NCBI GenBank assembly: GCA_905250125.1
Contig: CAJNOL010000980.1
Coordinates: forward strand, 25,342-89,341
Source: Rotaria sordida
Lineage: Eukaryota; Rotifera; Eurotatoria; Philodinida; Philodinidae
Reading direction: 5' to 3'
Length of the DNA stretch: 64,000 bases
The position numbers were made by a program, and so were the translations under genes. Each line of letters opens with the position of its first letter. Within the stretch, counting starts at the first letter, position 1. Of the stretch, positions 14,224 to 28,741 are shown one piece after another. The notes under the pieces are model-generated. The model searched no databases, was not told the DNA's origin, and saw only the letters and a list, made by a program, of their open reading frames with translations.

Positions 14224-15511
14224 TTATTTCCATGAGAAGAACAAATTGCATTGAAAATAAACTAAAAATACGATACAAATAAAATTCAATATTAGAAATT
14301 TAGTTTTGAATAATTCATTTGCATTTGATGAAATTTCTGACACTGAATGTCTATTACAACCATCAATTGAACATGCCAGACTGCAATAAAAATTTAATGT
14401 TGTCTCAACATCTATAGTTGATACAGGTGGATCACAGTCATGCGGAACAGAATGCATTTTTGTACAACCACGATAAATTAATACACCTAGAATAAGAATA
14501 CAGAAGAAGATAATTAAATAAAACTAATTTAATAGAACGAAAGTACATTCGGATAATATGCTTTTTATGTCTAATATTTATAGCATCATTAAAAACTCTA
14601 ATATATACAGTTTTCTTTAGAATAAAGAATGAGTCTAATATAATCAATAAGTCATCTCATTATAATTCACGCCTTGCAATATAATCAATATTCTAATTTA
14701 TTCGACAGATTTTCTTTTACAAGACCATATTCATCAAATTTGTTCATAATGTACTTATAATGAAGTATTCGATGGTAGATCAATACTAAACAATGTAAAA
14801 AATGACTGTATTTCAACTATAATAAATCTAAATATTAATAAACAAACAAAATCAATATTTCGAAACTATAAGTTCATCAAAAGTATTTGTTGATCAAATA
14901 GAGAAACATTATAATTTACAATCAGTACATAGATATGAAAATAAAATTTAAAAAAATTTTACAAAATAAATTATTTATCAGCAAACGGTAATTAACAAAA
15001 AAAACAATCTTGCTTAAAAAAACATGTCACTTCAACTGATAATAACATGTTAGTAATGATATACTCAACATACATAATAAAGAAACTCAAGATATTTTTT
15101 TAATTCCATCTAATGTATTCTACACCTCTATTCAACAATGTGTTAATAAAAGTTTTCTTTTTTTTTCACTGATTGCAGATTAATTATGTTGTATATATCT
15201 TACCTGCACTTCCTCGTTGACCTAGTCTATAAAGAGATGATACACATTGTTTAAAAGTTGATGCTGATATATCAATTGATCCTTCACATGGTAATGGTAG
15301 TAAAGTACCATCTAAACATGAATGATCCCAATTGTGTGAAGAACGTCGAATAGGACTTGTACATTGAAGACATTCAATTTGATAACCTCAAAAAAGAAAA
15401 AAACCAAAGCAAATTTAGCATTATTATAATATATTTATTTCTTATTTAAATCGACTTACTAGTTCGAATTAACCATCCGATAAAAATAAAAAGATACCGG
15501 TTGATATCCAT
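14224..15511 (-). CDS. Ly6/uPAR (three-finger) domain protein, probably GPI-anchored
   Basis: Three exons (15511-15460, 15386-15204, 14486-14224) keep frame through a 717-bp second intron and give 165 residues. A short hydrophobic signal peptide is followed by a cysteine pattern typical of the LU domain: an opening C-x2-C (ECLQCTS), spaced middle cysteines, and the closing YCSLACSIDGCN, where the final CN is the family hallmark. The C-terminus is hydrophobic (FLILNFICIVFLVYF) after a Ser/Asn-rich stretch, as in GPI-anchor signals. Members act as surface receptors, channel modulators or adhesion molecules. No closer subfamily is evident. Confidence 0.8.
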
Positions 15512-18500
15512 ATATATTTCAATCAATTATCATAACATTTATTTGATTTAATAACTAAAAACAAAATTAAGAAATGTAAAAATAATTTTTTTTAATCTTT
15601 TCTCTCTATGGACTTCTTCTGTTTTCTTTTTTTTATTGTGACACTTCATTCTTAAATCTTTTACACATGTAGAAAGAACATAATATGCATTGCAAATATG
15701 CGAGAAAAAAAAATCTTAGAAAAAAAAACCTAGAAAATAACACTCTCTTTTCTTTTCCTTACTTACATCTTTGCATTATCTATATCGACAGAAATAGGCA
15801 AATACTAGCTAGGTTTTTTTTCCTTATGGCCAAGATTAATAGATGATTCTTTTTTTACATGACATAAAGAGAAAACTGACAAAACTATCGAAACTAATCA
15901 ATTATGATTTTTATTTTTGCTTTCACATCTTTCATCTCTATAACAAACTTGAAACCAAAAACAATGATCCTTTACTTCTATTTTGATTATTTTCATATAA
16001 AAGATTATGACGTCTAACCTATTGCTTATTGATATTATATCGTATAACTTTTGTCAAAAAACAATTCTTATGAGAATTATTTAGATGCTTCTTAAGAAAT
16101 AGACGAAAGTAAGAAAGATTTTTTTTTTGTTAAGAGATTTCTTTGTGATAAATTATATTTTTAAAAATATTCTCAAATGCACGAAAATGGATGCAGACAT
16201 CACATCAATAGAATATTATTTTTCTTACTATAAATTCATGTATGAAAAAACTTTTTATGACATTGAATATAAATATTCTGATCTACTACTGAAAAAAAAA
16301 TATATATATTCAACTTTAGGAAGAACTGATTAATACTTTGAATTTATACAGTAAAAGAAAAACAGGAGAAGAGAAACAAAGAAAGTGTAGTCTATTTCCT
16401 GTCACGTAGAAAATGGTAGCTACTTAATGAATTCGATGCATTTGTTTTTCCTTTCGTTCTTCATTTAAATTGTGATAAAAATGTAAGTAAATCTATCCTT
16501 TGTTATCTATGCGTGATTCCATTATGAAGACAAATGGTTGCTCTTTGGACTCATACATCATTAAAATCAAATTAATTTATCAACTTCGTTGAATATGTTT
16601 GTCACGGTATAAAAGAAGCATTCACTTAACCAAACTATCGTGATATAGCATATTAAACAAATAATGAACTAGTGTTCTTTGGACTTATGGTGAATTGTTT
16701 GCGTGACAAAGTAAAAAAAAAACATTATTATATTAAACATACTCGCTTGTTCTATTTCATAGGTTTAATTCTGACGATTGACAGATCAAAATGTTAAACA
16801 CAACTTTACTATTGTTTAGATGAAATATAAATATAGAAGGATGGCATTTTTCTTTCTCTTAATAATCTTCTCTATATTATTCTATATAGAACAATGTTCT
16901 GTGTTTTGTTTCTTTTATTTCATCCAACAATATTATTTGTCTTTTATGACGTTAGCACTTTCTTTGTATACAAAGAAAATAGAAATAATTAATTGAAGCC
17001 TACTCCAAAAAAAAAAACAAATTCTTCTTCTTCGTTTTTTTATTTAATAACGAATATACCCTTCGAATTGTTGATACTGTAAAAAAAAAAGCAAAGAACT
17101 CTTACAGCAAAAATGCGCTTCAATATAGGTAAATATTATAAATGCTTAGTTGATACTTGAATGAATACTTAAAATAAAATGTAAATAATTTAGATAAAGA
17201 ACGTATGATGTCATTTTTTTTTACAGACTTCAAAGTCACCCATATAAAAAATCAGACTATCGTTTCTTAACGTCAGAAAAATCATTGGTTCGTTTATAGT
17301 TGTTAAAAGAAACGAGTGGAGAGTATGTTCATTTAAATAATAAGAAAACATGTCGGAAATGACAAATACAATGCTATTTATAAAAAAGAAGAGAGCTATT
17401 TTTTAAAAACATCCGCTTGAATACGATAAATAATTACTTTTTTCTTCGGTTAAAAAAACATCTTATGAATTTAGATCAAGAAATTAAAAGAAATATGAGT
17501 ATAGAGTTTTTTTTCCAATACAATGATTTGATAATGTTAATAGAAAATAAATGAGAAACTAATTTTCAATTTTGGATCTATTATTATTTCTCCTAGAAAA
17601 AACAAAATAATTAATGTTTTCTTAATTAAAATCGTTCAACGTCATATTATCTCTACATAATTCTGGAATATATCAGTCAAATTCACATTTTTTACAGTAA
17701 TTAAAAGGGAATGCTTGAGCATATGTAAAAAAAAACTTAATAATAAAAGAAAGAAAAACATGCAATATCAACTTTAGTTTTATAATAAATCCGAAATTTT
17801 CAAGTTTTTATTATGTACGATCATCATCAACAGAGATGACAAACATAATAAAGAAAACTTTAGTATAGATAAAAAAAAATATAAAACGAGATGATAAATA
17901 ACCATAAAAAAACTAATCATATACTAATCATAACTAAAATAATCCTATAATATAGAATAATTCTAATATATTACTGAACGAAAATGTAAATATATATAAC
18001 TATGTTGATATTAATTTAATCTCAAGTCTTTGTATTATATTAAAGTAATTAACCCTTTACCTCCTGATATTAATCTAACAGAGTTAACGTCGTGTTAACT
18101 ACAGGAATAGATCATGTAAGTGCTCAATATCTCACTAGTATGGTTTCATTCAAGTGAAGTCATTTCATTGTAGAGATATAGAATGGATCGAAAATAAATC
18201 AATAAGTAATAAAAGGTTAAGTATATAATAAAGAGCGAATAAGCATTTAATATTTTAATTATTGTTTGTTACAGAATTATTGTAGTTGGCGGCTATTGAT
18301 TATATTTTGTGATTATTATACGATAATTTTCATTATTATTCGCGTATAATTAGGTTTTTATCTATGGTTATTTATCATCTTGTTTTTCGCATGTTTTCTA
18401 TCTATACTAAAGTTACCATTAATGTTTGTCGTTTCTGATAATGATAACTTTACATGATAAAGGTCGAAAATGATATATGTACGACCAGACGAGACATCTG

Positions 18501-18788
18501 CTATGTTCTGAGATTTTTTCACAATAGATGCAGCATGAAAGGTCATGTTATTCTAAATCTACCGGAGTGGATGGGTTTGAATTTTATCAATGATAGAAGC
18601 TCGATATGGCTTATCGGTTTGTGTGTCTTAGATAAATGTATATTTCGACGTTGGGATAGACGAATTTTTTCTATTCATAAATATTTTTGATATTGAATAC
18701 TGTAATTTTATGCGCTTATCTTTGGTCTAAGAAACGTATATAGATATTTGATAAATTCTCGTTCTCGACTGACAAATCTATAGATCAA
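15512..18788. other. AT-rich intergenic region
   Basis: No gene is supported. Open frames near 16127-16333 and 18358-18690 overlap on opposite strands and show no domain. A pair of TTAACC-type words at about 18050 and 18220 in inverted orientation was noted but is too weak to call. Confidence 0.55.
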
Positions 18789-19428
18789 AATGTGGTAGAA
18801 ACGACATTGGTGAAACTAGCTCTTATAATAATGGAAATGCTTTTTCTCTGTCAAAAAAAAAACAATTATACATTCATGAAACTTTCTCAAAAACTACATC
18901 ATTATTTCATTTACAAAATCTTTTTTTTCAAAAAGTTTGGAAAATTATCCAAATTGGGAGTTTTTGTTTTGCATTTATGTAGTAAAGTATCGCTTTTTTT
19001 TAATGAATTTCAGGCTGTTGTTCGACCATTTACGAAAAAAACCAATGTTTGAAAACAAAATTTCGATATTAAAATCAAGTTCAGTATCACAAACTGAATT
19101 GAATGACATATGTTTCAACGAAAAATATTTTCCTACGAAAAGAAACTACCGAGAGAGGAAGAGCATGGGGAAAAATTTGAAAAAAGTATGGAGGGACAGT
19201 ATAGAAGTCTTCACATCAAAAAATATACTATTCGATTCGGTTTTTGATGCTAAACTAATTTCACATTTCAATAATTTTTGAAGCTTTCTAAATAAGTTGA
19301 GTTTGTTAGATGAAATAATGGTGTAGGTGTTGTTGGGAAAGTTTCATGAATGTATAGTTTTTTTGTTGCAGAGAAAAAACGACCGCACTATTGAGAGTTA
19401 ATTGCATCAATGTCGTTTCTACCACATT
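18789..19428. mobile_element. MITE-like element with 21-bp perfect terminal inverted repeats
   Basis: The left end (18789-18809) begins AATGTGGTAGAAACGACA and its exact reverse complement sits at 19408-19428. The match is perfect over 21 bp and continues with about two thirds identity for another dozen bases inward. The 640-bp interior has no transposase; its open frames are short and AT-rich. This fits a nonautonomous DNA transposon. Clear target-site duplications were not identified. Confidence 0.7.
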
Positions 19429-19921
19429 CTGAGCCATATATTTTCCAAATGTTTATATTTGTTTTGTAGAGTAAATAAAGACGAATTGAATCACAATATT
19501 CAATATCGAAAAATATTTATGAATAGAAAGAAACTCAATGGTCTTAATGCTTAAATATGTTTTTATCCTGAACGCATAAGTCGATGAATTATATCAACTT
19601 GAAGATTATCAGGGATAATCTTCAAATTTCCCATATATCTAAATGCAGAATGACATAATCTTTCGTGTTTTATATATTTTAAATAGTTTCTCGCGTGTGG
19701 CAGATTCTTTCATATTTATTATAAAACTAAAATTTATGTTTTATATTTTTTTTTCTTTCATAATTAAATTTTCTATAGCACAGTTGAACACAAGTGACAT
19801 CTTATAATATAGTTCAGTATTGGTTCTGTTTAAGAACTCTTGAAATTTTTTTTTAGTTTAAATAGAAACAACGGATTTTGTGTTTGTGAATGTGTGAATG
19901 TATTAATTATTAAAAATCATC
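19429..19921. other. upstream region of the GH65 gene
   Basis: AT-rich, with no gene and no recognisable promoter element. Confidence 0.5.
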
Positions 19922-22900
19922 ATGGAAAAATTTCTTCTATTGATATTATTGACGCATAAAATATGCCATGCTTCATTAAATCATTATTTAAAAATGCCAA
20001 AAACTGATGTTGTTGGTCATGACATTGCTTATTTTGAATGTGGTGAAGGTATATTTTAGTGATATTAACTTAGTTTTTTTTTTAATTCTGTATTTATTAC
20101 TTATTTAGGTTATGAAATAAAATGTGATATAGAAAAATTAGCTGCACATTGTAATTCAAATCCATATTGTCATGGATTTAATACAAATGGTTTATTAAAA
20201 TCATGTACATCTGGTTGTGATGTTGGTTGTTGTTATGACGTAACACAAAATGCTGATTTATATATTCGTAAAGGTTTTTTACCTCCAGATGATTGGCTAA
20301 ATGATATAAATAATGGACGAATATTATATGCTAATCCAGAACCACATTTTTGTTTTTTACCGGAAATTGCTAATGGATATCTTGGTACTGTTGCTATGTC
20401 AGCATCATTATTTCAAAGTGGATTATTTAATGGAAAAGTAAAGAACAGTAAAAAAAAAAAAGAAGAAAAAGAAAACAACAACCTTGAATATCATTAACCA
20501 TTTATTCCCTATTGGCAACTCGAATTGTCATTTTTAGAAACATTACAGAAAATGTAGAAAGCAGGATATTGAAAAATGTCGTAGACATGATATGTAGGAA
20601 ATTCCCTAAGCTACCAATTGGCAAAAAAAAATATTTTGTATTATTGCTTTCTCTGCAAAATATACAACTTACAACAGAGACAAATATTAGATTATTAAAA
20701 AAGAAAATGAACTTTTTTAATTGCTTTCTTTGCCAACGAGAAATATATACCTTGATGATGTGCTCAGTCATAAATGTCTACGAAAGTTACTGCTATTAAA
20801 TAAATTGTGTTTCAAAATTTTCACAAAAATTAATTGAACAAGAGGTTGTACGATATAAAATGGCAACTGAAATTGTCGTTGGGGGAGTGATAACATGAAA
20901 AAAATTTTTTAGACATTCTCATCGAAACATAATACTTGTTAATATTTACGCATAGATAAGCAAATAGATTGCCGTTATTCAGAAACACAAGTCTCCTTTA
21001 TTATTGTTATATGAATGTTTCGTGGTAGCATCTGTCCCGTAGTTCATCAACTATCTCTCTATGATTGTTTTTTTTTATTTTCATATATGCAAAACTTCTC
21101 TGGATGGGAGTGGACGTGAAATTCAAGGATCTTCACTTTACTAGTACTCACACCTACACACAGACCCACCACTATACCCTACTCATAAAAGATAAAAAAT
21201 AGAATTTTTCATGCCTTGATCTCCCAATGGTAACCCTGAAGTTTCCAAATTACTCTACACACAGAGAAATACATCTGGTCGATCTACTTATATTATTTGC
21301 CTACTGAAGAGGTCAATACTTTATTTTGAATAGTTGTTTTATTATTGATTTTTCTAGGACAGTTATGAGGATAAAGAATTAATAAATTTTGTTTCTAATT
21401 TCAGTGTGGAAATATTGGAAAAGCAAGATTACCATCACCTATTGGTGGTTCGATTATAACAGGTCAACTGATTGCTAGTGGTTTACATTTTGAAAAAGCA
21501 TTATTTACACGTCGATATCAATTTGATGATCAAAATGGTTCAATTGTTGAACATAGAGTTTATATTAGTCAAACAGTAAGAATTTAAATTTGAAAGACAA
21601 AAGGCAACTCTTAAGAAATTGAGTTTCATTGTTAATAAAGAGTACATCGAAAGTTTTTAGACAAAATGTTTCTTCATGTTTTTTTTGACCGATTAAGAAG
21701 GTCAACAGAAACTATTAAATATATCAATAGAAAGAGCAAATATTTCTCTACACAAGAATATCCTTCGGAACAAGAACAAAATTCTAACTCTAACCAAGTG
21801 TTTAATACTTTCTGCTAATTCTCTTGATCGATCGAACAATGAAGAAATATTTTGTTTGAAAAGTTTTGACGCATTCCTTATAGACAGGTATATATATATG
21901 GGTGTGTTCGGTCAGCTTTATACTCGAAATTCTTTTTTTTTTATTTATATAGCTTTAATTAGGTATGAGAAAAATGTAGTTTTTTTAACATTAGTTACAG
22001 TACATATATAATGCTGGTGATCTGATATTGTTGGAATTCTGTTTTACTGTGGACGAGTGTTATTGTTGTCAAGTGTTTCCTTTTAATCGTTTTGTTAAAG
22101 ATATTTCGTATGAAATTTATTCTTATAAATATCCTTTTCTTCCCGCTTATCTCATAGACAGTAATTTGTACAATCCATGTGCTTGAGCCAACATGAATAT
22201 TTATAAGTTCAGTTATTACTGTTTAAAAACTTCGAATTGATTGTTGATCGGTAAATATTTCCATTAGAATATCCGAATTATTATGAAATTTTATTAAAAT
22301 CATGAATCTCATGATAGCCTTAGATCTAGCTTCGAATTAACTATACACGCTGTAATATTTTGAAAATTGGAGTACTGTGCAAAAAATTGTCAAGAGTTAT
22401 TGTAGTACTTTTAACAAAACGATTATAAGGAAATACTCGAAAACTCTCGTTCTTAGTAACACAGAGAGCTCAAACAAATATAGATCATTAGTATTGTATA
22501 AGTATTATAGATAGTAAAATAGAAATGAAATTTTTTTAAAATACCTCGTTGAAACTACACAGACAAATAAGAATTGTGGTATGAAGCTGACTGAGCACAT
22601 CCATATATATGTATATTAATACCTGTTATTACTTTTTTTTTCATTATGCACAGTGTAAAAATGAAATGAAAATATATCCAGAGGTGTTTGTAAAGCTTTG
22701 TTCAATGGTTAATTTACAAATTTTTTTTGGTTATGCATATAAAATGTTCATTATATTCACATGATGAACATCTAGCAGAGAGAATTATTTTTCCAAATAA
22801 AAAAAACCAAACTCTTCACAAGATGCTTTTCTTTTAATTTTAGCTAAAAAGTGTAATGGTTCTAGAATTTTCTCTTATTTCATCTACTTCAAAATTTGTT

Positions 22901-25900
22901 ACATTTTCTTATTTATCAACTTTTGATCCACTTAATCAAACACATAATCCTGAAATAAAATGTACAGGTGGTGGTGGTATTGAAATCGATGTTGAATTTA
23001 CATTGAATTCAAATTTGTCAACATCATCAATGTATGTTTATGAAGGTATTTTATTAAGTCGAGATGATCGTAATCGATATGTTTATGTAACAATATGTAC
23101 TGAACAACCAAATGAATCAATACAAACATTAACAGTATCATCATCATCATCATCAATACAATTTATTTCAACATTAGCAAGTAGTATTGATTTTGGACCA
23201 GATCCTATTGATCAAGGAACAGTTACACTTGAAGCCATAGATCGATTTGATGAAGCTTTAAGTAAACGAAATGATTTATTTAATGAACATGTTCAAGCAT
23301 GGAAAAAATTATGGAAATCTGGTATTGATATTGAACCAATGGAAAATCAACCATTTGTATTACCAAAAATTGTATTCGATACAGATCAAGATGGTGAAAA
23401 TGATACAATTATAACAACATTTTCACGAGCATTAGATATTGCTCAACATGTTAATAGTTCAATGTATTATTTATTATCTAGTTCACGTGATGATTGGCCG
23501 TAAGTATAAATTTGTGCAGGTTGGACCATAAATAATACTACGATAAAAAAAATTGAAATATCTCGAATTAGGTTTGCTCGAATAGGCTGATTTTTTGGTT
23601 AGTGTTAGAAGCTTATTTAAAGTTTTTTTTCGTCACGATAACGTAAACTAATACCACTGTCAAGTTTTATTTGTGGTCTCACTGAAAAGTGTTTACCTAT
23701 TGTTAAGTAAGAAAAAACACCATCTGTAGTATTTCATAGATCGTTTTCAGTTGTCATCTAGGAGAATAAGAAGAAGTCAAAACGAACTTAATGAATGATA
23801 TTATAATGATCCACACAGAACAAATTTTCAAAACAATTTCAGTTTAAATGCTAAAATTCGTACTCGATAAGTAAAATATACAATTGTAGCCATTTGGGCA
23901 GTAAAACACTAATTTCATTGCAAAAACCAGTGTTCCATGTTTGGAATTTTGTAATCGTTAACTTTAAATTACCTTGTTCTGGTAATTTTCTTTATGTGTA
24001 TCAATATTGTTTGTTTTGATTTCTTCTTCTTTTTCTCTTAGATGACAACTGAACATCATCTATAAACCACTTCATATGTATTTTTCTTATTCGACAATAG
24101 ATAAAATTTCTTTAGTAAGGCTAAAAATACAACTTAACAGTAGTATTTGTTTACGTTAGCCATATGAAAAAAACTTTGAATAAACTTCTACTACTGATCG
24201 GAAAAAGCGTCCATTTCATGGAACTAGTGTCCTTGACAGGTACGACTTTTCAAAACCGGACTCGGACCAAAGCTAATTGACATGCGGCAGATAGTTTTTC
24301 ACAGTCACAATATAGTTTTCAAACTTGTATGTTATATGAAAAAGTATACTATTTAGCTCCTTCTATAGACAGTAACAAAAGAGAATTCATCTCAAATTCT
24401 ACTAAAAAGCAAGAGAGTCACGACTCACTTGATGTCTTTCTGCTTCTAAAATTCGATCAATTACGCTAAGTATACGTTTGATTGTTGCTGATGACGTTGA
24501 AATGGAACACAGTATTGGTGTTAAACGTCATAGTTGTAGATACATACATTCATATTTTTTCCATCATGATAGCGCATGTCCATCGTTATAATGATTCATT
24601 TGCCTCTCCATGTAGTCAACAAGTAGAGCTCGTCGTTATGACTCGCTTGACCTTCGACTGAATGTTCAACTCTTTCTGGATAACTTACTGTTTTACAAGT
24701 TCAATCAACACGACTAAAAACACCAGTGAAAATAGTTTGTCTATATCACACAAATGTTACTAGCTGATAGTCATCTCTAATTATTCCGACCCATAATGAA
24801 AAAATGTTATTTGATTGAAAGTAAAGTTAATCAAATTAAAAATGTATGCTATTCATTTCGCTATCAGAATAGACTATGATGAGAAAAGCTACCAAATATG
24901 GACATCATTTTAACAGTTTTGTATCCTTTTGCTACCAGCATGGAGGAAAATCCATTTTTCTCAAAAAAAAAACAAAACCTGGAAAAACAAAATAGATACT
25001 TTTGAAGCTAAGAGACCAGCTATTATAAATGAGATAGAACATTCAGTTTTACACTGTCTCAGGAGAAACTAGACATGCTAACAAGAGTGTGAGATCATAT
25101 TCGAAATCCAAACAGATATGCTGGGCCGAGCCAGTTGCAGGATACTAGATTAAATCCATGCGAAGATATTTCATTTTTTTTTATCGTAGTGTTATTTATG
25201 GCTCACGCTGCACATAACAAAGCATGTATTTATACTTATATGAAAGTTATATTTTTTCAGATATGGTATCAGTCCTGGAGGATTAGCATCGCAGTCTTAT
25301 TCTGGTCTAATGTTTTTTGATATGGATTGGTAAATACTACATTAATTTTGTTGTAATATACTTTAGTTTATTTATTAAGGTATATGATGCCTGCTCTTCT
25401 ACCTTTTTATCCATCACGTGCAGCAAATATACTTCGTTATCGATATAATAGTTTAGATGAATCAAATAAAATTGCACGCATATTTGGTTATAATGGATCA
25501 ATGTTTGCATGGACTGCGTATGTATTTATTATAAGAAAAAAAGACAAAATGATTTCATTTCTTTCTTTAGATCATATTTGGGTCGACCAGAAGTAAAAAA
25601 AAAACTTAAATGAAATAAAAACTTTCTATTTGATTGATTAAATCTAATTTAGGGCTGTTGTAATGGTAAAGGTGGTTGGGAACTTTGTATTGAACAACAT
25701 ATAACAGGTGATGTAGCAGTAGCTGTACAAATGTATTATTATGCTACAAAAGATAATCTTTGGTTAGAAAATATTGGTTGGCCATTATTACGTGATATAG
25801 CAATATTTTGGTCTAGTCGTGTAACAAAAACGAATAATATGACATATTCAATTGAAAAAGTAATGCCTGTTGATGAATGGTGTGATAATGTTCAAACAAA

Positions 25901-28388
25901 ATGTGGTGATATTGGTATTAATAATGCTATACAAACAAATGCTGTTGCTATTGTATCATTACAATTAGCAAAACAAGTTGGAGATATGTTTAAATTTGAT
26001 GTTGATCCAGAATGGGAAATAATAGCAAAAAAAATTAAAATTAATTTTAATTATACAACACAAACACATATTCAATGGGATAATGGTAACGAAAAAGAAA
26101 AAGAAAGACATAGACATGTTTTATTGAATAGAAAATAATATTCTAATTTTTAGCTTCTCTAAAACCATCACCAAAAAATTATGTTTGTCCAGAAGGTAAA
26201 AGAAAATTTTTCTGTTTAATATTGATTTTTATTTGTTTAGATGTTCTTTATTTGACTTATCCAATGAATTTTAATGTTACATCAAAAATCATACGAAATG
26301 ATGCTGAAACATTTATTCCAATAACATGTCAAGAAAATGCAGGTATGACTGCTCCTATTCATACTATTGTATGGCTTATGTTAAATGAAACATTAAAAGC
26401 TGAAAGAGAATTTAATCGATCTTTACAAGCATGTACATATGGAGAATTTCATGTTAGAAATGAGGTTTGGTATTTTATTTTTAAATATATGATGAAATTT
26501 TGTTTGTTAATATAGGTCGATATTCATGCCGATATCATTGGAGGACATGGATTTAAGTATGTATATAATATTTTATGGGATAGTTTGTTCAAGTATAACT
26601 TTTAGATTACCTTTTGATAATAATAATACAATCCAAAGAATCTTATCTGTTTATAGTTCATACCATCCGTTATTAACTTTTATCAAATTGAATTATTTAG
26701 AACATCTTATATATGATCATTGAATAATTAAATATGTTGTATTTGAAAGTCAATCGCTATTTACCATTTCACATCGGATAGTAATAGTATATCTAGACCG
26801 AGACCTATGTCTGTTCTAGCTGATCGTGTAGAGATTTATTTTTACTAAAGTTTAACTTTTACCTTTTCATAGTTGTTCTTCTATTCGAATATATTCAAAT
26901 AACTACAATATATAGTAAATGACTTTCAAATAATAGTCATAAAATAACGTTTTTAGGTTTATATTTGTCAATAGTGTATGCGAAATTCAAGATCTTTCTC
27001 TTTACAATCGATTCTCACTTAATACGATCTACTTGGGTTGGAATTTTTAGGGATGAGTGAGTCTTGCAAGAAACTCTATTTGTAAAAATTTCAACTCAAT
27101 AATAGAGAGCTACAGAAATCGGATAATTTCAAGTTAAAGTCGATATCTCAGCGCAATTTTTATCCGAATAAAATTATAAAATTCACTGTCGGTCTTTTTT
27201 CTGTAAGAAGTTTGTTGAACTTCGGAGTTAATATAAACTTAAAAGAGCTAATCCGTACAACACTAAATACTAATTTTCTCCATAGAAGAATGAAATATAC
27301 TAAATTTAGTTATACAAAAGAACTTACATGTAGAGTTTCAACATTTGAGAAGTACGTGTTTTTTATACCTTCTATCGTTTGACCGATGATTCAAGTTTTC
27401 TAATTATAGATTATATTTTAAGAAAAACACAATAAATCAGAAATCGGTTTTTTCATTTAAATTGAGAGAAAATATTCGAAAAATAGCTGATTCACTGAAA
27501 GCATATAACAAATGACGGCAGTCATTATCATCGAAAATATTTAAATAGTATTTATTTTCTCTTTTTCAAAAGGTTTTTTTCTTCTTGAATCAATAAAAAG
27601 TTGGTTCTTTTAGAAAACTTTTGTACTTCTAAACGATCTTTATGAATCCTAAGACCAAAATTGAACACAACGTACAAGATATATTATTCTTATTGTAATT
27701 ATTAGTATCTATCTAATAATTAATATTAAAGCATTTTATTGTATGGTGACACAAATAGAAAGATGAAAGTTTTTCTAGAACTAATAGACCTTGAAAACTA
27801 CGAAAAACAATGTATTAGAACCTTATTTTGCGAACAATCATATATATTCGAAAAGAAGAGACTTCAGTACATCGTTCTATAATAAAAACTCAATTTTGAT
27901 ATTGTTATTTATTCGAAAAACTAATTTTCTGGAGGAGGATAGCTAAATACTTCGTCAAGAAAGTCGACATTGAGTATTTTCCAATATTTGATTGATTCAT
28001 AGTTTCGAATAACAATATAAATTTGATGTTTCTTTTTTTTTTCTTTAGTACTCATTTTCTTACGGGTGATGGTGGTTTTATTCAATCAATTATGATGGGT
28101 TATGTTGGTCTTCGTTATGATGAAAAAAGTCTTTTATTTAATCCATTATTAGGTGTTCTAACACCAGCAACAAAAAGTATTCGATTACGAAATATTCTTA
28201 TTCGAGGAAGTTATCCAATTGATTTTACAATTGATCAATATTCAATTCATTTGATTTGTTCTCATTCCTATGAAAATATTCTTTGTATAACTGATGATCA
28301 TAATATTCAATGGAATATAACAAGTAATGAATTAACATTAAATTTTCAAGATATTCATTTTCCAATTCGAATTGATTTATGCATTTAA
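19922..28388 (+). CDS. secreted GH65 glycosidase, PGGHG/acid trehalase-like, with N-terminal Cys-rich domain
   Basis: Twelve exons (19922-20048, 20109-20437, 21405-21575, 22844-23499, 25261-25329, 25380-25517, 25571-25592, 25653-26085, 26154-26195, 26241-26464, 26516-26556, 28049-28388) keep frame and give 863 residues. Residues 1-17 are a signal peptide. Residues about 36-95 are Cys-rich and PAN/apple-like (AAHCNSNPYCHGFNTNG). The rest is the GH65 (alpha/alpha)6 family: EIANGYLGTVAMSAS, YGISPGGLASQSYSGLMFFD, YNGSMFAWTA, HITGDVAVAV, VMPVDEW (Glu579 the likely general acid) and FLTGDGGFIQSIMMGYVG near the end. The closest animal relative is PGGHG, which removes glucose from glucosylgalactosyl-hydroxylysine of collagen. 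Acid trehalase activity is an alternative. Exon 7 is only 22 bases. Confidence 0.88.
23600..24198. mobile_element. foldback element in intron 4 of the GH65 gene
   Basis: The left arm (about 23600-23800) and the reverse complement of the right arm (about 24010-24198) match over roughly 180 bases with small gaps. Shared blocks include TTCAGTTGTCATCTA, AACGTAAAC and AAGAAGAA. The arms surround about 200 bp of unrelated sequence. There is no coding capacity. It would form a long hairpin and looks like a nonautonomous foldback or MITE. Confidence 0.7.
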
Positions 28389-28741
28389 ATTGTGATATTT
28401 TATTGATCAAAAAAAACAAAATTTTCTTTTTTGTAATTTTTAAGAGAATTGTTGTACAATTATTTAAGTGAAAAAAAACCCAAAAAACAAAAAAAGAAGG
28501 CATATATTTTTAAATAACAATATATAAAAGAATACTAAATCTCAAGTATCTATTATCAAAATGCAGTTTTGAAATAGCTTTGTTTTTGTTGCTTAACTAT
28601 ATAATAGAATAATAATAAATAATTTAAAAAAGAAAAATGAAAATGAAAAAAAAAACAAAATTGTAGATATTTTTTTTTGTATTATTTGCCTCTGTCAATC
28701 TTGCGAAAGATATTTTATCTGAATTAGAAAGGAATATCATC
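28389..28741. other. spacer between two convergent genes
   Basis: This 353-bp AT-rich spacer must hold the 3' UTRs of the plus-strand GH65 gene and the minus-strand sphingosine kinase gene. AATAAT- and AATAAA-like words are present on both strands, but the composition makes single matches uninformative. Confidence 0.5.

Noticed and set aside
18044..18222. piggyBac-like miniature element with TTAACCCTTT end
   Set aside because: The right end matches only a few bases (AAAAGGTTAA) and the rest does not pair.
26738..26933. Possible 195-bp MITE in the last GH65 intron
   Set aside because: Only about 18-20 bp of imperfect inverted match (TTTGAAAGTCAAT type); too weak in AT-rich sequence.
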